Assembly: GCF_019399895.1 (NCBI RefSeq)
Contig: NC_091870.1
Coordinates: 8,725,001 to 8,789,000, forward strand
Origin: Cardiocondyla obscurior
Lineage: Eukaryota > Arthropoda > Insecta > Hymenoptera > Formicidae
Length of the DNA stretch: 64,000 nucleotides
Direction of reading: 5' to 3'
Part shown: positions 24,200 through 36,571 of the stretch, piece after piece
Position numbering within the stretch: position 1 is the first letter of the stretch
How the letters are laid out: each line of letters opens with the position of its first letter
Translations under genes and position numbers: made by a program
Notes under the pieces: model-generated
Databases searched by the model: none
Told to the model about the DNA's origin: nothing
Seen by the model: only the letters and a program-made list of their open reading frames with translations

Positions 24200-27100
24200 C
24201 CTTCTCTTTCTCTTAATGGCAATAGATATATTTATCTTGATTAAAATTTGTTGCGCAGATTGAGATGGCTTTTAAAGCGCAAGTTTCACGACGCGCGGAA
24301 TTCGAGAAACTTTGTGCGAGAAAGCGTTGCATCTATTTCGGTTTCCACTGTAAATTCTCTCTCTCGTTTTCTCTCTCATTTCTCTCATTCTTTTTCTGTA
24401 AAGTCGACTCGTTCCTCCATTGCCACTTCTTCCTCTCCTCAGTCTCTTTACTTCTTGTTCGTTCGTAACCGCGATTCTTTTCTCTTCCATTTCAATTTAC
24501 GCCGCTTTTTAACAGATCTGTCTCTTTCTGCCCGTTTATTCTTTCGTTCACGCCATTTTTCATTAGTTCTGTGTCCGCGGAGCCGAGGTTCGCCGTCTTA
24601 ATCAGATTTTATTCGCCCAAAAAAGGAAAAAAAAAAAAGGGGGAAGGGGAAGTAATTAATGTGCATAAGGTGGAATCTTTTCCCGAGATAGTCTTTCTAA
24701 TTACCCGACGCCCTTTCCGGGTTCGCGTTTATCGCGCACCGATGCTTATCGTTTCTCGATTTCCTAAGTCTTCACCCTTCTTATCTCGAAATACTTTGTA
24801 CCTACGTAACGTCGTTTGATTACCATGTGGCCGTAGACGAGCAGGGCACAACATTCGTCGATTGTATTTTGAGATGAAAAATGCGCGGCGTGTCAAAGGC
24901 AAATAAATTACTATAAAACGGCCGGGATTTGTCACCGAAGGCAATGAATTTTATTAACTTCATGTCGAGATGTATGCGCAACCTACGTTTCTCCGTCGCA
25001 AATATTTGCGAATCGCAAGCTGCAAAGCGGGCTTCCGAGAGGGGAAAATTGCAGTTGTTTGGTAGCCGGCATACCACGGAAGCCTTTGTGTTGCGCGCCT
25101 CCATCGCGATTACATTCTTGCGTCTATAACGCGCCGGGGCAGCTCTCGAAAATTACCAGTTACGGGACAAATGGAAGATCGCGGTCATATAAAAACGATT
25201 CCGCCGTGAGAAAATTAACACCGCGACTAAGTCCACGTATTTTCGATTCAGTCCCTTAACTGCACAGGCGCCGCATGCATATCATGCAACAAGGACTGAG
25301 ACATTTGCGGACGAAGAATAAGAAATTTAAGGCGATGGATTAAGGGGATTTCTCGTTAGCTAATCTTATTATGAAAATGATAGGCTTCTCTTCTGAATAA
25401 AGCCAAGAATTATTTTATCACTTATCCGATTAACATGGAAATAATAAATTACAGTATATAATAATATATAATAAAAAAATAATAAATCCTTACGATTTTT
25501 ATTTCGTTTATATTGACGATAATCTTCATAATTAATAATTTATAAATTTATAATTTGATATTATAAATTAATTACTCTAACATCGTTATAGCTCTATGTA
25601 TAATATTTGATTGTATTCGTCTTTAGTGATACCAATAATTTTTTTCAACGACTATCGCGACACCGATGATAACGTTTCTGACCAAATCCCGCGGTCATCG
25701 CGCGTATCTGCACACCGCTCCGGTGCTCCCAAATATATTTTAAAATTACCGAGAACGGGCTTGAAAATTCTTTTCGACTTTTCAGCCCGGCAAAATTACA
25801 GCCAGCAAAACATACGCTTTTTGCGTATTATTCGCGCTACGATATTTCTTTTCAACACGGTCGGTTCTTCGGCTTGTTCGACGCCCCTAAAAATGCTCGT
25901 TGCTCCGCAATATTAGCTTACGTTGATTTAACTCCCCTTAAACGATAAGAACCTTTTTGCACGGGCAAATATGCGAGGGGGCACGATAATTACGGGGGGG
26001 AAGGAGAGGAGGAGAAGCGCGCTTCTGCGTAAATTCCAGGCGAGCGGTATGCGGTGGAATATCGATCGCGTATTTATCTCTGCGAAGGCGAGATGCGTCC
26101 GTTGACGCAACCGCGAATATTCGATCTCGTCCCACGCCCACTCGAAATAGTTTGATCTATACGAACGGCTTGAAGGAGACTCAGATAGGGCGGGCCAGTC
26201 TCCTATTCAGAAGTCAGAACTATTGGAAAACTGCTCGAACCTAATTGAGTATTCGATTCGGCCTCCGGTCGACAAATCGCCGGCCTGCGTTTGCAAACGC
26301 GCGAGCTGCGCCTTGCATATCCTGTACCCTCGATTAATCGAATTATTAACTTCGCCCGAGGAGGAGAGAAGCGACGGTGCTCGAAGGCATGTACCGTGGT
26401 TCTTGCAAATACGAGGCAATCCTAGAGCTACTGAATGATGTCCTTTTCACAGCGGGTGTTTTGCCCGGAAACACTCGCCCGCATGACCGTAATCGATATT
26501 TTCCTTGATAAAAATACCGAGGCGTCTGACTTTCCACGCCAGCATTCGCTTTAAATTATTTACCGCCTGAATAGTATTAATCACAACGTTGAGTTATCTA
26601 AATATAAAACCGTAAGAATTGACTTGTAAAATGTACCGCGAGATTACAACATTGTGTCATTTCGCGTCAGATCGAATAGGATGAATATTTGACAGGCTGA
26701 AGTAGTCGAGACGAGAATTACACGCGTTAATTTTTAATCAATCAGTATTTTTAAGAGCCGATAAGGCTCTTTTTCATAGATTTTGTCACGTGGAAATAAA
26801 AATACTTTAAACGTACGGTCGAGCGCGTAGAATTCGGGTTACGTGTGAAATATGAATAATCTTTTATTCTAGCGAAAATAGCGGCGAGGGTACGTTATCT
26901 TAACTTAGATCTTAACATGCGCCTCGATCCGCGCGGTATCCCTGGCTGTATCTTTAGATCGTCCGATATCGCCGCGGACGGCTAAGACAGTCGAGATATT
27001 TGAATATTCAGGTATTAAGATGTTATACAGATGTTACAGACAGGACGAAGAGACGGAGGATTATAGAGCCGTTCAGCTGGTTACATATATCCGAAGATAT

Positions 27101-29094
27101 GGCAGCTCGATGCACGCCGAGTACATACCTTCGCGCTGCTAAACTACTAAACTACCGTAAAGCGTTTAATAGATCGGGAGTTGCGAATATGCGAATTGCT
27201 TTGGAGCTATCGTGACTCGAGCCGTCCACGCGTTAGAGCTCGCAGATATGTATTCTATCTGGTCTATTAACTTCGTTTACGTTTGCGGCGATTTATTACG
27301 GGTGCTAGGCGACATCTCCGTGCCGAATATACTCTCAGCGTTTCATAAACCACGTCTCGTCTCGTTAAAGAGCGCGCCGCGGTTCTAATAAAAGTACCTC
27401 GCGCGTCTCTTTTCCCGATGCGGACTCATCGCGTTTTCGGTAAATTAATCTTAATCCGCGCGGGGCGAGCGAGACGGCAATCGCGCTGGTATTTAGAACG
27501 AGCATCTTAGACGAGAAACCCGCCGGTGAAATCGCGGAATTAGAGAGACGTTTTTTGTCATCGCGTCGCGCTATTTTCGAACGCCTTTTCAAATAACGCC
27601 TTTAATATATATTTAATTGATAAACGGGGATAATGACGAGACGCCAAAGCGAAAGAGACACCGGCAATCGAGTGGACGATTAACTTTCTTAGAGAACCTG
27701 TGAAACGAATCGACGTCACGACGATACTCCATTTAACTTTCCACTTTTCAGTCGCCGTAGGGTCTCGCGGGCGAGACACGGAAATGGGAATTTCGTGCCG
27801 AAAACAGAGCCGGTTCTGAAGGAAACTCAAATGTGCTCGGCTCTCCCATTCTCCCTCGCAACTTCCCACAAAGACGTACATTATATGCACATCCACGTGC
27901 ATTAGCAGCGCCTGCAGTCAGCGGTCAATTCCTATGTAACATTTAGTCCTTCCGATAGCGAAGCCCGAGTTTGCTCGGAGACTTGCATTATTTCGTCCCA
28001 TAAATGCATTACATTGCCGTTATAACCTCATAAGCATTGAAATTACATCAACGATAATGTTCAAAGGTCATCGATTTTTTTTTTTATTAACATCCCCGCG
28101 CAAAGGGTGCAAGAGAGAAATGCGATAAAAAAAAGAGGGGGAAAAAAAAATCGTATTCGTAAGATAATATTTTCAATACGTGCTAGAGGCGACGCGAGAA
28201 TCGACGCGGGCAAATGATTCGCGTTGGAAAAAGTTGCATTCCCGGTTTAAACTGAACGCAAGACGCGGAAGGAAAAAGGACCGCGCGTATCAGGACGCCC
28301 AGTATCCGCGTGGGCAGATAGGTAAATGGACACGAGGCCGTCGACGGTGATATCACACGAGGGATATTGCGGATTATATATACAGGTGCACGTGCGATAC
28401 CCACCGCTTCCGGCCACTCGCCCCTAAAGTAATGTACACACACTCACGCGTGGTACAGCGCGATATTCCGCGCTACCTTTCGATACTCCGAGGGGGTGTC
28501 TCTTCAATGTATGCGCACACGGTTGCACTCCCACGCGTGAACAACCCCCGCGCGATTATTTCACCTTTCAGCGAGCTTTGAAGAGAAACGAATTCGCTAA
28601 TATGTTAATATTTTACTTGCTCACTGAATTTTTTTTTGTTCTTTTTTTTTTTTTGGCTTTTACCGTTTACGTTTGTGGCTTTAAACGCTTTACACTTTTA
28701 AATTATAAAATTTAGCAGCAAAGCCACGTTGTCATTACGAGTTTTAAAATCCCTCTCGGTAGCGATAGCATTAAAAAAAAAATTATACTTTTGCGCTTTT
28801 CATTAAACAGCGCATATATTTTTATTTAATTAATTTGTTAGAGTTGCCGTATCTTTATCTTTAAAAAAATCGTGTTAGATCAAATCGAATCGAATTAAAT
28901 TTATTATTGTCGCTTTTCCGCGTTGCTAATTTATTCTCTTGCTCGGCTCACTTTGCGGAGCTTTTGAAAGTAAATGTCGGTCAAATTTTTATTATTTCAT
29001 CAATTTTTATGGTTTTCATTATTTTATATATTTTAATAATTATTCCTACGTATATAATACAATTTTCCCTAAAACGTACTTTAAAGAAAACATA

Positions 29095-29181
29095 AGACTT
29101 ACCGATCTGCATGGGCGTCGGCGGAGTTGAAGATGCAACCAGTGCCTGTAACATAAAATAAAAAAGTTTTAATGTAGAGAT
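29095..29181 (-). repeat. Exon-like repeat unit, copy 2 (diverged)
   Basis: Shares with copies 1 and 3 the - strand order TTAATGTAGA (inverse reading), TTTTATTTTATGTTACAG, a core containing TCAACTCCGC and CAGAT[T/C]G, then GTAAGT. The intron downstream of GTAAGT differs from the other two. Confidence 0.75.
29103..29145 (-). CDS. Candidate 43-nt microexon, copy 2
   Basis: Bounded on the - strand by TTTTATGTTACAG and CAGATCG|GTAAGTC. In phase 0 it reads ALVASSTPPTPMQI plus one base, a clean proline-rich peptide that suits the disordered protein of the - strand gene. Of the three copies this has the most protein-like reading and is the most diverged, so it may be the ancestral exon. Phase 1 out does not match exon A directly, so an extra exon or another transcript is needed. 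Confidence 0.45.
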
Positions 29182-30780
29182 GCAGAAAATGCAGAAATTT
29201 CGTGGTCGTAATAAATTATTAAATATTAAACTAATTTTTTTTATATATAAAAAAAACAAGAGCAAATAACGCACGCGAAGCCTCGCGTTCTGTGACGTCT
29301 AGACTTTTAATTAAATATAGTATAGCTTTGAGTTTCAGATATTTTGAGAGTATCTCGTAATTCTCGAAATCTATGTCGAAATTCAGTATGCGTTCGTGAG
29401 AGTGTCGCACGCCGTCGCGAGACAGGAAATTGGAAACATGATTTATGAAGACTTAACTGCTAGTCTCGTTTGATAAGGAAGGCTACTTTTTCTCTCGCCA
29501 AATTATGATTAACAAATCCGTATCCGTGCGCGCAGCATTCGACGATTTGCGGTCGTAGACTTTTATCTCCGTGCTTGCTCCGTTGCATAAATTATTCAAC
29601 GACGGAATAAGATATTTATTGAGCTGTAAACATTATATTTCGTTCATTACTCGCGAGTGGCTCGTTAAAACACAACGAATCGATAGCGGCATAGTACAAT
29701 TCGAGATACGCTTTTCAAGCAACGGCCATTAACGTAATTGCATTTTCGTAGCTGAGTTCCTACGTTTGCCCGCCGGCTTGCATTCTACTTCGCGCTTGAC
29801 GCGAAAAATTTATGAGAGCCAGATTGTCTTAGAAAGCTAAATCGATGCGCGCCTCATCAACGTGCTTGGCGAACAGCTGAAGCGGGCGCAATCGATACTC
29901 ATAGATATCTATCGCCGCGTATCGTTCCCCGCATTTATCGGGCAACGAACTCGCGCGAATGTCTTTGTTGATGGATGGTGCTCGCGATAACGAAGACAAA
30001 TCTGCGAACATTATGAGGGGATAACGCGCGGGTGTTACATCGAAATCGAGATGCTGATGCAGGAATTCGGATTATACCACGGTGTGATCGGGCGTCCCGA
30101 TGGGACTGCATTTGCAAATGCACTTTATTCCGTTGTGTCGGCATCAAGCCGGACCGGGCGTTTCAACGGACTAACGCTAACAGATGCGATATCACCGGAC
30201 GTGGAATAAATTAATTCATACGATAACGCGCTGTCGAGAGTAGCGGAATAGACGGGCGAGGGTGAAGAAAATAGTAACGGTTTCAGCATCGAAGTTCGTA
30301 GACGCTTACAAAATTTTAACGTGACACTGCTCGCCGAGAGATCTTTTAATGGTGCGTTTGTAAAAATAGCGCGTTTCGAACGAGACGAGGAACGTCAGCT
30401 CCTCGGGTCTCGTTTTGATCGCGAAATATCCCGGCTGCGTGTGCAAATGCGATAACGTGATGTTATTGCATTTCGAAAAAAAAAAAAAATTAGATACGCG
30501 ACTGAAGCGCGATGCAGTTAAGCCGAATCTGAGTGGAAATTTATTTAACCGATCTGATTTTGCAGCTGGTGGTTAGATCGCGCAGATTAAATATGTATCT
30601 TAACTCGTGACTAGCTTGGTGCTAGCCATAAATAATAAGAAAGTATTAAAAAAAAAAATAAAATCCGTCTAGTATCGGTCGTTTAGTCTCTGTCCAGCGC
30701 GGACCATGTATCGATCTAGATATCTAAATGTTTTTCGCCGCGTACTAGTCTGTTGTGTTGTGTGTTGATTTTACGCAATG

Positions 30781-31080
30781 CTCGACTGCCGAATTCGCTG
30801 GGCAAACCGGTTCTCACCTTCCGCCACCCGCGCGTCCTCCACCTTGCGAGCTTAGAACGCGAAAACCTGCCGGTCGGATGTAAACAGACGCACGTACTCA
30901 CACTACCGCGGCGATCGGGGGGCCTGACGACAAACTGTCTGGGCAGTCTATCGCCGAATTCTTCGGGCAAACCGGTTTCTGCCGCCCGCGGCCCGCGCGT
31001 CCACCGCCCTGCGAACTCGGAACGCGAAAATCTGCCGGTCAGATGTTGACACACGCACTCACACTACCGTGACGGTCGTT
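30781..31080. repeat. GC-rich tandem duplication, period about 165 bp
   Basis: Copy A begins near GCCGAATTC at 30788, copy B at 30953. Shared blocks include GGGCAAACCGGTT, CCGCGCGTCC, AACGCGAAAA.CTGCCGGTC and ACTCACACTACCG; spacing varies between 165 and 161 bp through small indels. Both strands are open across it. On the - strand the two copies translate in one frame to similar peptides (TGRFSRS, then TGLP.EFG). Confidence 0.8.
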
Positions 31081-31384
31081 GATCCCTGCTCGCGGCGATT
31101 TCGGCAGTCGAGCACGTGTCGGGTAGGTCAGAACTCGCAGTAGAATAGTACGAGGCAAAAAAACGTTTAGATATTTAGCTTTTCTAGCTCGTTATTAGTT
31201 AGTAATAATGAGTGTAACATTTCTGACTCAGTGTTAATTATTTTTGCTAGACAGCGACGAGATGAACCACGAATTGGCTAGCTAATTAATTATTTGGTAA
31301 CGGTGGGAATTAATTTCCACTCGGGAAGTAGGAACAAACGTAGAATCGCGATTTGTCGCACGTTTTTTTTTATTATTTTATTTT

Positions 31385-31465
31385 ATACGAGACATCCTGA
31401 ACGATATATCGTTCCAGAAAATTGTGGGTGGGAAATTAGACTAGAATCGAAGACGAAAGGTCAGA
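31385..31465. mobile_element. Diverged dispersed repeat fragment, copy A
   Basis: The stretch GAAAATTGTGGGTGGGAAAT followed by GAATCGAAGACGAAAGG resembles 61485-61531 with mainly G/A differences. It starts with a CATCCTGAACGATAT motif reminiscent of transposon ends. Family not identified. Confidence 0.3.
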
Positions 31466-34400
31466 AATAACTTAATAAAATACGCGATACGTGGCGTCTC
31501 CTGTGATTTCGAAGTATAAATGTAGATGCATAATTATCCATTTCTGCTGAAAAAAATTCATAATCACGATAAAATTGCACATTTATTCCGACATCTCGAT
31601 ATCATTAATATCTCTCATTTTTAGGAATAAAAACTTTATTTCACGAATAAAGTAAATTTAATAATACATAATTTTTTTTTGTAATATTCATAGTATTTCT
31701 AGATATTTTTCAAATGTATTTATATCTGCCAGAGACGTATAACCATGCATTATTTAAAAAAAGATTTTTAATAAATAATTTTTATAAATTTTATCTCGAA
31801 CCCAGTTGTACAGTGAATCAAAAATAATTTTTTACCCGCGCATTGCAATACATTATTAAAAAAAAAAGAAAAAAAAAAAAATTAAAATTTATCAAGTAAA
31901 CGTACAAATCACATATTTTTAATATCCTCGAAAAAAAAATTGTGTCAGAGGGATAATACGCGACGTTAAAGTCGGAGATTTTCCTGCGGTTAAGCTTTAC
32001 TTGTAATTATGTAAAAGTTTTTCATATTTAAAGCTCGAGCTACTTTAATAGGTTAATATAAAAGGGAAGAGCAGGTGATGCTGCATTTAGCGCAAAGGCG
32101 AAAGTACGAAAAGCGGAGGCTGCACGGTGTGACTTTATTATTATCCGATCGTGCATTTTGGATCTCGCTGATTATGATACGCGGCACACTTTACGTGTAT
32201 CCGGTACGTAAAGGTGCGCTATACCGTCGGGATCGCAGAGTCTATTTACGCTCGTTTTACTGACGTATTTACACGGATATTTGTGCACCACGGCGCTAAT
32301 AATATTCGGAGCTTTATTGCGCCTGCAGATTTTCCCCGCGTTGGGATTTACTCGTGACACCGGGATCGCATTGCCGGCGAAACGCAGGATGGAAATTTAT
32401 ATTTTGCTTCTGTTGCGCCGTCGTTTTTAATTCATCGTTGTTAATACGCATATACGTTCCGACAAAGCATCGCGATGCGGCATAGCGACGCAACGAGATC
32501 CGCAATGTCCGGAGGTAACCTAATTACGGCGATCGCGTCCTCCTTTCTTTTCCGAGTTTTCCGCGCCGCTCTTTTTCGCTCCGGTTTTTCTCCATTATTC
32601 GTCTCTTAAATGACGATTCGCGTCGCGCGAATTTCAGGAGCTCATCGCGAAAGTATTTTAAGAATTCGGAGCACGGAAAGCGAGCTGCACGAAAGATCGA
32701 AACAAAGGTTGTTTTTGTCGTTAATAATCGGTTTTCGATTTTGAATCTGAAGTGGACGAGCATGAAAATTCCTGAATCCCGTTAATGCAATTTTTTTCCC
32801 TCCCTCTGGTGTATTCACATTGCGCCGCGTCGCGCTATCGCAAACATTTTCTCCCTCTCCTATTTTTTTTATTCTTTTTTTTTTTTTTCACGTATCTGAT
32901 TTCGCACCGACGGAGATGGAAAACGCGCGGCAGGCACGTAACGGAAGAACAAATGTCACGTCGAAATAAAAACTCGGTATCAGAGTTTGATTAACGTTTC
33001 GCCTTCGGTGTCGGTTTCTTGGTCCCGCTGACAATTCGCGCTATTAAAACGAACGAGAACATTACGGTATCTTACGCCGCGAAACGTATCGACTCGGGGG
33101 TGAAAAAACTCGATCCCGAACCGCTTTTCTGGGCTGAACGAGCTCGAATCGCTTTTCTGATCCGCCCTTGACGGGCGATGTGGAAGCGCTAAGTTTTTCG
33201 TTGCGATTTTTCGCCCTCGCATCCTTTTTATTCGCGTCCTTTTTCCCACGCATTTTTCCCATTTCACTTTTTTTTTTTTTTTCATCGGCAACAAGCCATT
33301 GTGGGGCCGCGCAGTTTCAATTGAATTACGGGGGAGTTCGAGGGTCCGATCGCTCGGTACGCGAAAAGTTTCGCATGTGGATTGAATGTTCGTGCGGATG
33401 CGGTCGGGGGTGTATCACCGTGTACTCTCCCGCGCACACGAGCGGTTGTTACAATAGTTAACCAGCGGTGGAAGCGACCGTGAATACACCGAATTGCCTT
33501 TGCGATAGATTCTATCGCCAGAAGCGGAGAGCGGCTCTCGCGAGAGAGGGAAACGCTGTTCGTTTCGGGCTTCCGATTTCTTTGCGCTCCCTTTGTGTGT
33601 ACCGCCGTCTTCGCAACCCTCGACGGATACCATAAATTTCGTTGAGCTTTCGGTACGGCGCTCTAACGATCCTATTTAAAAGAACTCATTAAAATCGTAA
33701 GATTTATAAGGAAACGTGAATGTAACCGCGTTCTATTCTTCGTACGTCGCTTTTAATTACGATATCGTCCGTTTCTTTTTTTTTTTTTTGAGTACCATAG
33801 TCGAAAAATATTTTATCGTACTAATTGTTCGTGAGTAAATTATTAGTTTTGAGAAATTTATTTGTGTAAAGTGTGCAAAAGGGATCCGTTTAATGTACTT
33901 TTAAATTGCATACACGTAAATTTTTACTAGCTTCGCTGAAACGTGGCGAAGTGTATAAAAAGGGAAGAGAAAATTTTAATCGTTGATTCGATTTCATAAA
34001 ATATCGACGGTTGTCAACCGGCTCTCGAGCTTCTCTCCATTTCGGGCCTCGCGACGGTGCGGATTTTCGTAAAGCTTTGGAACTCGGTGAGTCGCGAAAT
34101 ACTTTAGTCGGCATTTCGCGGTACATGTTGATTCTTTTCTCTCGATCTCACGGAAAACTAATAAATTCTCGTATGATCGCTCGCATCTGCATCCCCGTGC
34201 CCGTCTCGACGGTCGAGTCGCAATTATTGCGCTCCGCCGACCGCAACCGACTTTCAGCAAAACTTCGCGAGGTCGACGATCCCGTTTCCCGCTGCGTCGC
34301 AACGCCGAGGGTGTTATACGGGGTGTTACCAAAATTCATGGACTAACTTGCCGAGCACGCTCGTTGAATCGGCCCGGCGGTAGGTCGCGGGGACTTTCCG

Positions 34401-36530
34401 CAAAATTAATAGTGACGCGAGAACCCAGAGATGTTGATGGCCGGCGAACTAATACGGTCGAGAGGAAGAACTCTCCGAAGAAATTTAAAATTCTATACGT
34501 TCTTCGGCGCGACTTGTTTTACCAACTGCGTGATAAACGTAACACCCCGATTCGAACACCGAGAAATAAATGGAAGCAGCGCACCGGAAGGATAGCTTTA
34601 GAATACGGATGTGCAGACGGAAAAGGGGGCGCGAAAGGGGGAGGTGGAAACTGGGAAATAGTTCCTGTCGAAACCACGCGACAGGAACGCATATCATTGA
34701 CCCGTCCTTTCAATTTCTCATTTTCTCGGCGTCGTGAGAGGAATCGATGACTGCGAATAATGCCGCGTCGGCTTCTCTTTATACGCGTGTCAGGGCGACG
34801 GGAAAAATTTCGGAAGTATCGCCGTTGGTGCACACATCATTCTATAATTTACTTTTTTAAAGCGCGCATCTTTGGCGACGCTGAGAAACCCACTGGCTCG
34901 ATAATTCGCGATATGTGCCAATTGAAATACAAATAAACGTGGAACGTAAATCGGGTGCTTTTACATCGACGGAATAAATAAGCGGGCTGAAGGGAGGTGA
35001 ATTTTCTTGATTAAGGAAATGCAATTTTTCATCCAAAATATGATGCCGTATTGAGCTTGTTATTTATCGCTTCTTCTCATGTAAAATATCGCTCGTACGT
35101 GTATTTAACTCGTCCACGATGAAAGATTAAAAGCGGGACATTTTTGTCAATTTAAATAATAATAGCAAAAATGCGGCGCCGGCGATTTTTGTTTTCGGCT
35201 AACGATATCGCGGTGAGTTTTAAAATTTTGACGCGGCTACGTGCGTGTGTTATCTTTAACGTTGAAAATAATTCCTGTAAAACAGACTCGTACACGCGAT
35301 GCCGGCGATACACATACAGATAACGTTGCGCGCGCAGTCTGCACTCGGAAATACCGAAAAAAATGTGTCTACAGCCGCGTTCAATCATAGATTAAAAGCG
35401 GATAAGAGAACGTCCTACTTTTCCCTCGCTTCTGTATTATCTCGGCGTAAAAATCGCGCGCCGCGAGCCTCAATTCATCGAGGCGAAGCGTCAATTAATT
35501 AAACCCGATTCAATTAATAACGATGATTCATTCGCGATACGTTCCGCGACGACAGGGAGATATTATAATTTCTCTGCCAATGTTAATTAATTCCCGTACT
35601 AATATATTGATTATTGTTTTGGACGACTGATTCGCGAGTTAATTCGCCGACTGTTCTTTGTAAATATACGCGGTGAATAGCGCGAGCGTGCGTTTGAATG
35701 CGTAATACGATTACACCCGCGACCCGCGAGAACGTTAACTTTCAATTGCCGTTCCTATCAAGCACGCGACAAATTTATGATTACCAATAACAACGGTTCG
35801 CCGAGAAGGAGACACCATGCCGGAGTTGAACGGTGACAGAGAAGCGTCGTGAGAGAAAAAAAAAGGGAAAAAAGAAAAAAAAAGAAAGGCTAAAGTGCCG
35901 TTTCCAGGACGGTTCTGATGAAGCTTTCCAGAGCATCTGGCACTCTCGTTAGACCGTCGAGAATTGTTCAGCGCGCGTTCTCCAAGACCCGAGCGCGCGT
36001 TCTGGGTTATTGGTATTTAAATTTCTTCCATTTCGCGAAAATGGCGTTGTCGGTTGTAGGTTAATTACACATCCACGCGGCCGCGTGGGACGTAGTAATT
36101 ATATTGTCGCTGTGAGCGCGCGAGCGGCTTCGAACGCTCGGCAATGATAATGGAGCCCGCGGCGCGACGTTCTCGCGAGCGAGAAAAATTGCCCGCGTGT
36201 TTGCAACGCGGCCGCGCGAGTCTCTACCTTAATCGATGAAACGAGCGATATTTTAATTGCGAACGATTGAATTAATCGCCTAATTAGTTTCGCCGCGTAG
36301 AACGTCGCTCGCGGCTTGCGAGAAAAGTTCAGTAGTATAGGTAAGTCATAGGTCAGGCGTGTGCGGGCTCGACCGTGAAGGATTAAAGTCATTTTCGTCG
36401 CCGACGTCTTTCGCGTTACGGCAGCCGTTCCAAAAATAAATGTCAAAACTTCCCTCTGGCATAAGTTTTCTTTTGTGCATACCACTAATTAACAAAGAAA
36501 CGCGACGTTGTTAAAACAAAAAAGACTTAC

Positions 36531-36571
36531 ATGTGACGATGGAACTGCACGAGATTTGATTCAACAAAGAG
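36531..36571 (-). other. Weak microexon candidate on - strand
   Basis: TCGTCACAT|GTAAGTCTTTTTTG is a good 5' splice site on the - strand. Possible 3' sites give a 14-nt (after CTCGTGCAG) or 41-nt exon (after TATCAAAAG). The peptide is uninformative. Confidence 0.2.

Larger units (their letters stand above)
23390..29102. other. Non-coding stretch between exon-like copies 1 and 2
   Basis: About 5.7 kb. It holds the hairpin at 23447 and a CT microsatellite at 24162, and chance open frames in GC-rich patches. No gene, RNA or transposon was recognised. Confidence 0.4.

Noticed and set aside
34306..34345. GGGTGTTACCAAAATTCATGG, like some insect transposon ends
   Set aside because: Single occurrence with no matching terminal repeat or coding remnant seen.
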